From assembly GCA_034003585.1 (NCBI GenBank), contig JAVEYH010000035.1:1-28890 (forward strand): a stretch of 28,890 bases of DNA. Direction: 5' to 3'. The position numbers and the translations under genes are program-made. Of this stretch, positions 5,898 through 13,583 are shown piece by piece. The notes under the pieces are model-generated. The model made no database searches. It was not told where the DNA came from and worked only from the letters and a program-made list of their open reading frames with translations. Within the stretch, counting starts at the first letter, position 1; every line of letters begins with the position of its first letter. The stretch comes from JAPXSY01 sp034003585. GTDB taxonomy: Bacteria; Verrucomicrobiota; Kiritimatiellia; RFP12; UBA1067.

Positions 5898-7483
5898 TCC
5901 GGCCGCGGGCCTGAGGGCCGACTGACCCGGACATGCGCTTCCTCAACAAACAAATTCCGCGTGAGTCTCCCTCCTCCGTCCGGGCGGGTTGCGGGGGGAA
6001 CCTGGATGCGGGTCTGAGGCGCCGCACGGCACGGTAACGTCACGTTAACCAAGAGCCAGTCACCGGATGTGCCAAGACAATCTGCCGTGCCGTCGGGCAG
6101 GGCGGCGAGCATGGCGGCACGCCGTTTGCGGACCGCCACGAGCGCGCACTCTTGTCCGTTCAGGCGCGCCAAACTCTCGCGAAGTTTTTCTTTCGGGTGC
6201 GGGAGCACCCAGCCCCGACCGTAGAAGAGTGCGCTGTAAGGCGTATTCCGCTCGAAAAGCAACGGACCCGGATACGCCACGGCATCCGCATACCGCTTTG
6301 CCCGCATCACGATCCCGCGTGACGTCTTGAATGAGTCCAACGTGATGGCACACACCATACCGCCAACCGTGAGCGCCGCCAACAGGAGCGCGGAGAAACG
6401 CCTTATGCCCAGCCAGCACCCCGGCCGGTCACGCGTGACCCAAACCGCCCATGCGGCGAACAGCGGCACCATCGGCAGCAGATAGGTCATGAGCAGCTGT
6501 CTGGCCAGACACCAGAAGAGTGTGCCGACGGCAAAGCCGAGAAACAGAAAACTCGCCATCGGATCCGTTCGGCACCGCAAGGCGGAGAGGCGCTCGCGAC
6601 GGAAGAGCATTCCCAGCCCGACCAGACTCCACGGTGCGGTTGCGCCCAACAGCATCAGCACGGCTGTCCCGTAAGGATATTGGTGTCCGCTCCCATAGGC
6701 ATCCCCGTACTCGCTGGTCACAAAACGCAACAGGTTCTCATTGACGAAAAAATACTTCAGAAACCCGGGGTTACGCAGTTCGCACAGCACATGCCACGGC
6801 ACGGTTACCGCCAGAAACAGCAGGATTCCCGGAAGCCACCGGTGGTGACGGAGGGTCGACCACATGCGCCAACGGGCGGTCCAAATCAGCACAGGCAGGC
6901 CGAACAGCACAAGCGCCACGGGCCCCTTGGTCAGGCATCCGCACGCTAACAAAAAGAAAACCAGCAGGCTCCAGCGCCCGCGCGTCCGCGGACGCGTCTC
7001 CGACAGAAACGCAAAATAAGCCAACAGGCTTCCGGCCACGCAGGCGCTGAACATCATGTCGGTCGCTACACTTCCGGCCACGCCGAAGAAAAAACCGCAC
7101 GTGATCACCATCAGCGCGGCGGTGGTGCCGGCCCCGCGGGACAGGTGGCGGTCCAGCACGATGCGCAAAAGGACCAGCAACAGGGCGGCCGAGAGAAAAC
7201 TCGGCAGGCGTGCGGCAAACGCGTTCCCTCCCATAAGCCGCATAGTCCCTGCGGCGGTCCAGAAAAAGAGCGGAGGCTTTCCAAGGAAGGGCAGGTGACG
7301 GTCCGCCATCCATACGCGCGGAGTCACCCAATCGCCGGTGAGCGCCATTTCCTGGGATATTTGCGCGTAACGGCCCTCGGTGGGGTCCGTCAACGGTAAC
7401 ACGGCCATGATCAGGAAGCGTGTCAACGCGGCAAGCCCAAGAAGGGGAAGCGCCCATTGTGACAACCGTTTCGGAAAGGTCAC
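5807..7483 (-). CDS. ArnT/PMT-family membrane glycosyltransferase (GT83-like)
   Basis: 558 residues if started at GTG 7483, which overlaps the upstream GT2 stop by 4 nt (GTGA). A longer open frame to 7675 runs through the GT2 gene and is unlikely. The N-terminal loop has the family signature: LPLTDPTEGRYAQISQEM with the catalytic-type Asp/Glu, then GDWVTPRVW and LPFLGKPPLFFW. About ten hydrophobic helices follow, then a soluble C-terminal region (about residues 390-500). These enzymes transfer a sugar from undecaprenyl-phosphate-sugar to lipid A or other envelope acceptors on the outer face of the inner membrane. The GT2 gene before it would make the lipid-linked donor. The last roughly 75 residues (after NVTLPCRAAP) look like low-complexity read-on and overlap the convergent gene at 3651-5897 by 91 nt, so the natural stop may have been lost. 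Confidence 0.75.
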   Translation of the reverse strand: MTFPKRLSQWALPLLGLAALTRFLIMAVLPLTDPTEGRYAQISQEMALTGDWVTPRVWMADRHLPFLGKPPLFFWTAAGTMRLMGGNAFAARLPSFLSAALLLVLLRIVLDRHLSRGAGTTAALMVITCGFFFGVAGSVATDMMFSACVAGSLLAYFAFLSETRPRTRGRWSLLVFFLLACGCLTKGPVALVLFGLPVLIWTARWRMWSTLRHHRWLPGILLFLAVTVPWHVLCELRNPGFLKYFFVNENLLRFVTSEYGDAYGSGHQYPYGTAVLMLLGATAPWSLVGLGMLFRRERLSALRCRTDPMASFLFLGFAVGTLFWCLARQLLMTYLLPMVPLFAAWAVWVTRDRPGCWLGIRRFSALLLAALTVGGMVCAITLDSFKTSRGIVMRAKRYADAVAYPGPLLFERNTPYSALFYGRGWVLPHPKEKLRESLARLNGQECALVAVRKRRAAMLAALPDGTADCLGTSGDWLLVNVTLPCRAAPQTRIQVPPATRPDGGGRLTRNLFVEEAHVRVSRPSGPRPDHSSSAKAMSIGREATKDWVRPFTMIRSRN

Positions 7484-8352
7484 GTCTGTTGCCCCTCCGA
7501 ATGGCCTGTGGCGGGCGCCAGCCGCCGGATTGCCCATAGACGGTTTGCCGGATGTGCGGGCTGTGGGGGGTACCGGAAACGGAGACTCCAGGCGGTGCGG
7601 AGCATGCGCAGGCCGTCGCGCAGCGGACGAACGGTGGACCCGGCTTTCTCCCGCCACATCACGCCGCACTCCCATACGCAGGCCCCCTGTTCCCGGGCCT
7701 CCACAAGCAGTTCCAAGTCGAACGCGAACCCGTCACAGGTCAATCGGCTGAACAGATCCCGCGCGAAGGCACCGCCGAAAACCTTGAATCCGCATTGGGT
7801 GTCCTTCACTGTCAGTCCCAAAAGTTTCCGCGTATGCCATGCGAAAAATCCGCCCAGCACACGCCGGAACCACGGCTGGGCCGCACCGATCCGGGCGTCC
7901 GGCGTCCGCCGTGAGCCGATCACCACATCGGTCAGTCCGCGGCGGACCGGAAGCGCCAGACGGTCGACCTCCCCCACGGGGGTTGAGCCGTCCGCGTCCA
8001 GGAAAAGAACCACCTCGCCCAGGCTTGCCGCGATACCCCGTCGCACGGCATATCCTTTGCCGCGGTTCACCGCATAGTGGATGACGCGGAGCGGGAGGCG
8101 CCCGATGAACGTTTCCACGACTTCCCGTGTCTTGTCGCGGCAACCGTCGCATACCACAATGACTTCGGTTTGAACCCTTTCCCGGGCCTTCCGCGCACAA
8201 TAGGATTCTAACGCGGTTAACGTGGCTCCGATCCGTTGCGCCTCATTGTACGCGGGAACAATCATCGACAGTTCTGTCACGGGATCCGATCCTTTCCGTG
8301 CGCGCTCGGCCCGTAAACCGCCGCACCGGCCTTTCAAAGAAAAGCCCTTCAT
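7480..8352 (-). CDS. GT2 polyprenyl/dolichyl-phosphate glycosyltransferase (ALG5/ArnC-like)
   Basis: A 290-residue family-2 glycosyltransferase of the DPG/DPM-synthase type. Seen motifs are SMIVPAYNEAQRIGATL at the N-terminus, VVCDGCRDKT, VNRGKGYAVRRGI, the metal-binding FLDADGSTPV, VVIGSRR, and KDTQCGFKVFGG with FDLELL near the end. It would move a sugar from a nucleotide donor to undecaprenyl phosphate on the cytoplasmic face. No C-terminal transmembrane pair is present. The first 24 residues (MKGFSLKGRCGG...) lie outside the family core, and GTG 8280 (VTELSMIVPAYNE) is a likely alternative start. The gene is coupled by GTGA to the ArnT-like gene, forming a make-and-transfer pair. It lies 155 nt downstream of the histidine kinase gene, so co-transcription is possible but unproven. 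Confidence 0.85.
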   Translation of the reverse strand: MKGFSLKGRCGGLRAERARKGSDPVTELSMIVPAYNEAQRIGATLTALESYCARKARERVQTEVIVVCDGCRDKTREVVETFIGRLPLRVIHYAVNRGKGYAVRRGIAASLGEVVLFLDADGSTPVGEVDRLALPVRRGLTDVVIGSRRTPDARIGAAQPWFRRVLGGFFAWHTRKLLGLTVKDTQCGFKVFGGAFARDLFSRLTCDGFAFDLELLVEAREQGACVWECGVMWREKAGSTVRPLRDGLRMLRTAWSLRFRYPPQPAHPANRLWAIRRLAPATGHSEGQQT

Positions 8353-8507
8353 CCCATGCCGTCCAGTGTAGTGAAAGGGGATGACCGGACCATGATGCGA
8401 CCATTACAAAAGAGAAAGGAAGGCTCCGGACTCCCGCCCCCTTGTTTCGGGTTTGCGGGAACACGGTGACCGTTGCGGTCTGAAAGGGTGATTCTCCTCC
8501 CGGCCGG

Positions 8508-9950
8508 TCAGGCAAATTGAGTGCGGGAGGGTGTGAGCGGCAACGTGACGGAAACGGTTGTCCCCTTGCCGAGAGAGCTGCGTAATTCCACGGCTCCCCC
8601 GTGCGCCTCGACAATCACCTTGACGAGACTCAAGCCGAGGCCGTTTCCTTTTTCCGATCTCGCGACCGGGCTGCGGTACAGCCGCCGCCATACGAGGGCG
8701 TGTTCGGATTCCGGGATGCCGATACCGGAATCAGTGATCCGGAACAGCACATGGTCGGGGTGTGCAACCAGGCAGAGATCAACGCGGCCCTGCCGCTTCG
8801 TGTATTTCACCGCATTATCGAGAAGATTGGCGAAGACCTGGGAAAGCCGCGCCTGGTCGCCCTCTATCAGGACCGGGACATCCGGGGCATCAAAAGACAG
8901 GGTGAGGGCTTTGTCCTCGGCCAGCACGGAATAAAGGTCAACCACCTCCAGAAGCGTGGCGCGCAGGTCAAAAGGCCGGACATCGAGTTTGACCACCCCG
9001 CTTTCCATGGAACGCACATCCAAGAGATTCTGGAGCTGTAGACGGGCGATGTCGCACTCTTCAATGATCCCGGCCAGCGTTCCGGTAAGCATTTCGCGCG
9101 ACTGTTGGGTTTCCGGCAGGGCCAGGGTGCTTTCGGCAACACTGCGTAATCGCATGAGGGGTGTGCGGAAATCGTGCGCAACGTTGTCGAGCGTGTCTTC
9201 CATCGCGCGAATCAACGCGGTGTTTTTGGTGAGGAGCTGATTGAAACAGCCGCTGAGGGTGTCGAACTCCCGGATCAGACTGCGGGCAGGGGATACGGCG
9301 GGTTCCGCCTTTCCGGTCTGGATGATCGACGACATCAAGGCGGTCAGGTTCCGTATGGGCCGTAACGTCAGCAACATCAGGACGACACTGGTGCCGATCA
9401 CGAAAACCGAGGCGAAAGTCAAAAAACTCAGCACGATCGAACGGACGATGCGTTTTTGCCTATGCTCGCGTTTGGTGCTTTTCGCCACTTGCAGAATCCG
9501 TCCATCCGCCAGCCAGGTTGTGCAAAGCTGCAAATACCGATGATAGGCGGGGATATAGACCTCGCGGCACCCCGCGGCCGGCGGGGGACGGTCCGTGCGC
9601 CGTACCTGCCAGCCCCCCGGGAAAGCCAGATCAGCCGGCTGGCTGGCCGCGTACGCGATCGTCCCGTCCGGATTGAGGATGCGGATGGCGAAAAGGGTGC
9701 TGGCGGGATTATGTTCGATGGCGATTTCCTCCGCCAGCCACTGGCCGGACGGATTGTTATGGAGGATTTCCGCATATTCGAGCGAATCGTAACGGACGTC
9801 ATCCCGGTCAAAGGCGCGTGCGGACTCGGCGATGAGGTGGCGGCTGATCGCGTAGAGCAGGAGCGAGCAAACGACAAAAACCGCCAGATAGCTTGCGGTG
9901 AGAAAGGTGAAAAAAGAAATCCGCGCGTCAGTCCTGACCGGCAAAGACAT
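8508..9950 (-). CDS. Two-component sensor histidine kinase
   Basis: 480 residues. Transmembrane helix 1 is at about 12-36, a sensor region at about 37-165, and helix 2 at about 167-192. A HAMP domain (about 193-250; RPIRNLTALMSSI) follows, then HisKA with phospho-acceptor H259 in NVAHDFRTPLMRLR, and HATPase_c with N-box QVFANLLDNAVKYT, G1 DSGIGIPESE and G2 GNGLGLSLVKVI. All core kinase residues are present. The outward domain has two Cys but no recognised ligand fold. The gene overlaps the end of the response-regulator gene by 23 nt, so the two are made together. The target genes are not given by the sequence; the glycosyltransferase pair just downstream suggests an envelope response, by analogy with PmrAB and arn genes. 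Confidence 0.92.
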   Translation of the reverse strand: MSLPVRTDARISFFTFLTASYLAVFVVCSLLLYAISRHLIAESARAFDRDDVRYDSLEYAEILHNNPSGQWLAEEIAIEHNPASTLFAIRILNPDGTIAYAASQPADLAFPGGWQVRRTDRPPPAAGCREVYIPAYHRYLQLCTTWLADGRILQVAKSTKREHRQKRIVRSIVLSFLTFASVFVIGTSVVLMLLTLRPIRNLTALMSSIIQTGKAEPAVSPARSLIREFDTLSGCFNQLLTKNTALIRAMEDTLDNVAHDFRTPLMRLRSVAESTLALPETQQSREMLTGTLAGIIEECDIARLQLQNLLDVRSMESGVVKLDVRPFDLRATLLEVVDLYSVLAEDKALTLSFDAPDVPVLIEGDQARLSQVFANLLDNAVKYTKRQGRVDLCLVAHPDHVLFRITDSGIGIPESEHALVWRRLYRSPVARSEKGNGLGLSLVKVIVEAHGGAVELRSSLGKGTTVSVTLPLTPSRTQFA

Positions 9951-10632
9951 AACCGATCCCTTTCCGTGTCTGGATGAGTGCCGTGCCGAACGGCGTATCG
10001 ATTTTGTTCCTCAACCGACAAATCAACGCGTCCACGATATTGGATTGAGGAGTAAAACGGTAATCCCATAATTGACTCAATATGGTTTCCTTGGTCAATA
10101 CCCGGCCGGCGTTTTGCATGAGGAAAAACAAAAGAGCGAATTCTTTGGGGGGGAGGCAGATGGGCACCCCCTCCCGGGTCACTTGCCGCGTATCCCGGTT
10201 TACGGTCATGCCGGCGAGGGAAATCTCGGTGTCCTCATTCCGGGCGGTTTCACCGTATTTCGCGGAACGGCGCATGAGGGCCCGGATGCGGGCCATGAGT
10301 TCGGCAAAAGAAAACGGTTTGGTCAGGTAATCGTCAGCGCCGGAATCGAGCCCGGTGATGCGCTCCTCGACCGTTTTGTGCGCGCTCACGATGATGACGG
10401 GAGTCACGGACCCCTGCTTGCGCAGGGTTTTAAGCAGGGAAAATCCATCCCCGTCCGGCAGGCTGATATCCAGAATGACCAAATCATATGGGGTGTGACT
10501 CCAGAAAGACAGGCCTTCTGCACCGGAAGGCGTGGCGTCCACAATGTGCCCCTCTTGGCGTAAGCCGCGGCTGATAAAGGACCGGATCCGATCATCATCC
10601 TCAATGACAAGTATTCTCACGATCCACCTCAT
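9928..10632 (-). CDS. OmpR/PhoB-family response regulator
   Basis: 234 residues. The receiver domain (about 6-118) has the acidic pocket E11-D12-D13, phospho-acceptor D55 in LVILDISLPDGDG, switch S83 and K105 in YLTKPFSFAELMARIRAL. A winged-helix DNA-binding domain follows (about 138-232; PPKEFALLFFLMQNAGRVLTKETIL, NIVDALICRLRNKID and the wing TRKGIGYVF). It is the first gene of a minus-strand operon with the kinase. ATG 10632 has a GGA 5 nt upstream. GTG 10620 is an alternative start with poorer spacing. The gene is divergent from the sigma-54-type operon starting near 11036, with 0.46 kb between. Confidence 0.93.
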   Translation of the reverse strand: MRWIVRILVIEDDDRIRSFISRGLRQEGHIVDATPSGAEGLSFWSHTPYDLVILDISLPDGDGFSLLKTLRKQGSVTPVIIVSAHKTVEERITGLDSGADDYLTKPFSFAELMARIRALMRRSAKYGETARNEDTEISLAGMTVNRDTRQVTREGVPICLPPKEFALLFFLMQNAGRVLTKETILSQLWDYRFTPQSNIVDALICRLRNKIDTPFGTALIQTRKGIGYVFAGQD

Positions 10633-11009
10633 TGAATTCCAAATCCGCTCGCCGTTGCCGCCGGATCAGGATACGGCAAACCCCTTGGATGCGCCGTTAC
10701 GAAGACACGTGTGATTCAGATTACCCCAAATGGTTTTTCCTGTCGATGACGGGTACCTTCGTTGCCCTGACCGTCAGCGCCGGTATTTTCCGGCCGGAAA
10801 CGCGTTCCGTTATATGCGGCATCGGATATCGGTGTCCCGCAGCGGAGGGTCCGGAAATCGCCGGGCGGCCACTCTGTGCAGGCAAGAGTAGTGATCCCGA
10901 TACCCCATGGCAATCAAGGGTAGCGATTGCGCTACCCGTGGAGACCGGCAGAACGGCGTTACCCATACGTTCATCCCCCATTTCTGTTTTTTTGTCAAAC
11001 CGGCGCCTC
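10633..11009. other. Gene-free divergent intergenic region
   Basis: I see no convincing gene here. The longest open frame (from 10632 on the plus strand) has no ribosome-binding site and a random-looking composition. The region should contain the response-regulator promoter on the minus strand (not clearly identifiable) and upstream regulatory DNA for the plus-strand operon, including the palindrome at 10918-10937. Confidence 0.5.
10918..10937. promoter_or_regulatory. Perfect 20-bp palindromic site, candidate enhancer-binding-protein site
   Basis: GGGTAGCGATTGCGCTACCC has 8-bp perfect arms around ATTG. Its centre lies about 108 nt upstream of the start predicted from the sigma-54 promoter at 11010-11025, the usual distance for a bacterial enhancer-binding protein. 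It could also simply be a hairpin, but no gene ends just upstream, so a terminator role is unlikely. Confidence 0.4.
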
Positions 11010-11025
11010 TGGCACGCCACATGCT
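11010..11025 (+). promoter_or_regulatory. Sigma-54 (RpoN) promoter
   Basis: TGGCACGCCACATGCT matches the consensus TGGCACG-N4-TTGCW at every defined position except one (A for T just before TGC). GG and GC are 10 nt apart, as required. Predicted transcription starts near 11036, about 70 nt before the DUF4266 gene. No competing sigma-70 element is obvious. Confidence 0.6.
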
Positions 11026-11107
11026 TTAGATAAATTGTGAAAACGGGTTTCCCCGTCTATGGGCTGAGAGGCGGAGTCGACAAACGCTCCAGAATGTGAG
11101 AGTGCTG

Positions 11108-11395
11108 ATGACGAATCGGGTTGCTGATCAAATCGGGACGAGGTCCGGAAACCGGCGTCGAGGCGGTTGCGGGTTGTTGGCATTGCTGGCCTGCGGCACC
11201 CTGATCCTGGCGGGATGTGCGCATGTGCCCGCCCAGAAGCAACGGCTGGTCTCGAAACCCAACATGCAGTTCTACGATTCGCCGATGTTCAGCTCTCTGA
11301 ACAGGCTCCTCACGCAGTTCGAATCCAGCTCGGCGTCTTCTGTTGGCGGCCAATCGAGCGGCGGCTCGAGTTCGTGTTCTTCATGCGGAGATTAG
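11108..11395 (+). CDS. DUF4266-family small lipoprotein
   Basis: About 95 residues from ATG 11108 (GTG 11096 in the same frame is an alternative; the GTGAGAG run just before 11108 is the better ribosome site). A basic stretch and hydrophobic helix end in the lipobox LAGC (LLALLACGTLILAGCAHVP), so it should be a lipid-anchored protein. The mature part matches the DUF4266 pattern: a KQRLVSKPNMQF core followed by a Gly/Ser-rich tail that closes with a paired-Cys SSCSSCGD. DUF4266 proteins are usually encoded next to a TlpA-like thioredoxin and a DUF3570 outer-membrane protein, as here. The stop overlaps the ribosome site of the next gene, so the two are coupled. Function is unknown. Confidence 0.75.
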   Translation: MTNRVADQIGTRSGNRRRGGCGLLALLACGTLILAGCAHVPAQKQRLVSKPNMQFYDSPMFSSLNRLLTQFESSSASSVGGQSSGGSSSCSSCGD

Positions 11396-11397
11396 TG

Positions 11398-13029
11398 ATG
11401 AGGCGTATTTCTGGATGGATGATTCTGGGTCTGGTGTTTTTGCTGCCGGGAGCGAACGTGCTGCACGCATGGGAGAAAGCCCCGTTTTTCCGCCTTCCGG
11501 ATTTGGATTCGGGAGAGCAGGTCAGCCTCGATGATTTCCGGGGGCAAATTGTGGTGCTCGATTTCTTCAACGCCAGTTGCGGGGACTGTGCCCGCATTTC
11601 GTGGGAGCTTGAATCCGAGGTACAGGAGTACTACGCGGCCCGCTCCGGCAATCCGCACGGCATTGCCGTGCAGGTCGTGGCGGTAAACAGCGAGGCTGCC
11701 GAGCAGGAGGACATGGATGCGTTCCTGCAGGAGACCGAACTGGGCATGGTGCTGGATGATCCCGAAGGCACGCTGCTGCAACGCTATGGCGGCGCCGGGT
11801 TGCCCTATGTGGTGGTCATTGATGCCACGGGTACGGGATCCGGTACCGCGACACCCCGGGTTGTGCTTCGCCAGGCAAAATACGGGGGCCTGAAAAAACT
11901 GCGCGACATCATCGACACCATCACCGGACAGACCGCGCCGGCAGCATCCAGCCCCGGCACACAGGCCAACACCACTCCGGGATCCGATCTCTCCCTGCCG
12001 GTTCTTGAAACGCAGCGGGAGGTCACCCACGAAACCACGCTGGATGTCGCGGCCATGATTGCCTCGGACGTTTATGTGGCAGATACGCTGGCGGTCTATC
12101 GTCATAAGCGCCCGTCCACAGAGTTCAGCCTGGCGGCCTCTTATCGTCCGACCCGGATGGATTTCAAATCCGAACCAAGTGGGATCAGGCTCGACAAACG
12201 ACTGGAAGAGGACCACTTCGGCGTTCAAGGCGGTGTCCGTTCCGACCTGAACGAAAACCTCGAGTTGAAGGTGGGCGGCGGCGCCTATGATGGGTTTCAG
12301 ACATACCGTGCGCTATGGATGGACGAATACAACCGCCTCAAATTCGGTGACCTTCCAGGATATCGCGATGCCCATCCGTGGGGGTACAATGCGTCTCCAA
12401 GCCTTCGTTGGGAATACCTTCCCGACGTGGGATTCGCGGAAGCAGGCATCGCCTACCAGTACGACTGCGTTTCGCCGGGTTATGAGGGGGGGCCGCCTCT
12501 TGTCCGGCTGCGCGACGACTATGAAACGGTTGGCGGTTTTCTGTCGTTTGAGAATGTGCTGACACGCCGCCTCCGAACGATGGTGGAAGGCCGGATCGAT
12601 GACACCACGGACCGGGAAACGCGCGTGACCCTGCAGGGTGCGCTCCATTACGCGCTGGCGGAAAATTGGGCTGTGCGGCTGGCCGTCGGCTACGTGAAGG
12701 AAAACCCGGACTTTTCAGCGAGAACGGCCAGTGCCGCGCTGGAGCGGGACTGGCATGGCATCTGGTTCGTAAGTGTGTTCGGGCGCTACTACGAAGACAC
12801 CGGTGAAATCGACAATGGCATTGCCAATGAGGCTGCCGCGCCGCCGATCCAAACCTATCAGGCCGGACTGGGGGTACGCCGGAAGGGGACCCGTTCCACC
12901 ATAAAATTCGACATCGGCCCCTGCTTCAGCCGGTATGAGCTACACCCCAAGCGGAACACCGATTTCGACCAGCTCTATAAAGACCGGGACTGGCTTTCTC
13001 TGCAGGCCGCATTTCAATATCAGTTCTGA
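11398..13029 (+). CDS. TlpA-like thioredoxin domain fused to a predicted outer-membrane beta barrel (DUF3570-like)
   Basis: 543 residues from ATG 11398, with GGAG 7 nt upstream. A longer open frame to 11167 only reads through the lipoprotein gene. A signal peptide occupies about 1-24. Residues 26-180 form a TlpA/AhpC-type domain: KAPFFRLPDLDSGEQVSLDDF, active site C61-G-D-C64 in NASCGDCARI, and cis-Pro in GAGLPYVVVID. A Ser/Pro/Thr linker (about 185-215) leads to a region of alternating hydrophobic strands rich in Tyr/Trp/Arg (about 225-543) that ends in ...LQAAFQYQF, with the terminal Phe typical of BAM-assembled barrels. Related operons encode the TlpA and DUF3570 parts as separate proteins. 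The barrel would place the thioredoxin domain in the periplasm, tethered to the outer membrane. The barrel prediction rests on strand pattern only. Confidence 0.75.
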   Translation: MRRISGWMILGLVFLLPGANVLHAWEKAPFFRLPDLDSGEQVSLDDFRGQIVVLDFFNASCGDCARISWELESEVQEYYAARSGNPHGIAVQVVAVNSEAAEQEDMDAFLQETELGMVLDDPEGTLLQRYGGAGLPYVVVIDATGTGSGTATPRVVLRQAKYGGLKKLRDIIDTITGQTAPAASSPGTQANTTPGSDLSLPVLETQREVTHETTLDVAAMIASDVYVADTLAVYRHKRPSTEFSLAASYRPTRMDFKSEPSGIRLDKRLEEDHFGVQGGVRSDLNENLELKVGGGAYDGFQTYRALWMDEYNRLKFGDLPGYRDAHPWGYNASPSLRWEYLPDVGFAEAGIAYQYDCVSPGYEGGPPLVRLRDDYETVGGFLSFENVLTRRLRTMVEGRIDDTTDRETRVTLQGALHYALAENWAVRLAVGYVKENPDFSARTASAALERDWHGIWFVSVFGRYYEDTGEIDNGIANEAAAPPIQTYQAGLGVRRKGTRSTIKFDIGPCFSRYELHPKRNTDFDQLYKDRDWLSLQAAFQYQF

Positions 13030-13060
13030 GTGGAACCGCCACGCACCGTCCGAACCCGAA

Positions 13061-13105
13061 TCCCCCCCCCGGACGGATCTTCTTGGCTTGTCCGGATTGG
13101 GGGGA
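13061..13105. terminator. Imperfect GC-rich hairpin between the barrel gene and arsR
   Basis: CCGGAC (13069-13074) pairs with GTCCGG (13090-13095). The flanking TCCCCCC (13061-13067) pairs with GGGGGGA (13099-13105) across a small internal loop. It lies 32 nt after the barrel-gene stop. There is no U-tract, so termination is only possible, but it cleanly separates the two transcription units. Confidence 0.3.
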
Positions 13106-13125
13106 AGTCCACTTCGCGTTCCGTG

Positions 13126-13155
13126 TTGACCGGTGCCGGATCATTCTGTTATATT
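13126..13155 (+). promoter_or_regulatory. arsR promoter
   Basis: TTGACC (13126-13131), 18 nt, then TATATT (13150-13155). The -35 is the same as that of the permease cluster at 243. The start codon is 30 nt after the -10, so the leader is short. Confidence 0.6.
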
Positions 13156-13172
13156 TCGCCACATGACGAAAT
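13153..13172. promoter_or_regulatory. ArsR operator candidate
   Basis: ATTTCG, 8 nt, then CGAAAT is a perfect 6-bp inverted repeat overlapping the end of the -10 and the expected transcription start, immediately upstream of arsR. Position and symmetry fit autorepression by a dimeric ArsR/SmtB protein. The same geometry is seen at 260-279. Confidence 0.6.
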
Positions 13173-13184
13173 GAAAGGGCTGGG

Positions 13185-13580
13185 ATGGGCACCGGAGCGA
13201 TGCGGACAACGTTGAAGATCACGAAGGCGCTGGCGGACCGGCAGCGCGTGCGTATTCTGATGATGTTGCGTTCGGGCGAACTGTGCGTATGCCGGATTGT
13301 CGCGGTGCTGGGGCTGGCGCCCTCGACGGTGTCCAAGCATCTGTCGCTCCTCAGCGACGCGGGGCTGCTGGACTGCCGCAAGGACGGGCGCTGGGCCTAC
13401 TACCGGCTGCCGCGGGGCGAGGCGCGCAAAACGGTGAAGCCGGCGTTGAAGTGGCTGGCCGCTTGCCTCGCTGAGGATGAAACGGCATTGCGCGACACCC
13501 GACGGCTTGCGGATGTGCTGGCGAAGGCTGGGGAAAGCAAGGGCGCGGGGATTGATCAACGGGCGATAAAGGAGTGCTGA
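13185..13580 (+). CDS. arsR: ArsR/SmtB-family metalloid-responsive repressor
   Basis: 131 residues. A winged-helix fold is clear: ALADRQRVRILMMLRSGELCVCRIVAVLGLAPSTVSKHLSLLSDAGLL, then the wing RKDGRWAYYRL. C34-x-C36 in ELCVC is the classical ArsR alpha-3 As(III)/Sb(III) thiolate motif. The protein also ends in Cys (KEC, C131). It should dissociate from DNA on binding trivalent arsenic, derepressing its own operon. GAAAGGG lies upstream of ATG 13185; ATG 13200 is also possible. The dyad at 13153-13172 is the likely operator. The TGA is followed in the same frame by the HgcA-like remnant and then by ACR3. Confidence 0.92.
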   Translation: MGTGAMRTTLKITKALADRQRVRILMMLRSGELCVCRIVAVLGLAPSTVSKHLSLLSDAGLLDCRKDGRWAYYRLPRGEARKTVKPALKWLAACLAEDETALRDTRRLADVLAKAGESKGAGIDQRAIKEC

Positions 13581-13583
13581 GGC

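Noticed and set aside
10632..11033. 133-residue plus-strand frame in the divergent intergenic region
   Set aside because: No ribosome-binding site and no domain, and it runs over the palindrome and sigma-54 promoter; more likely regulatory DNA.
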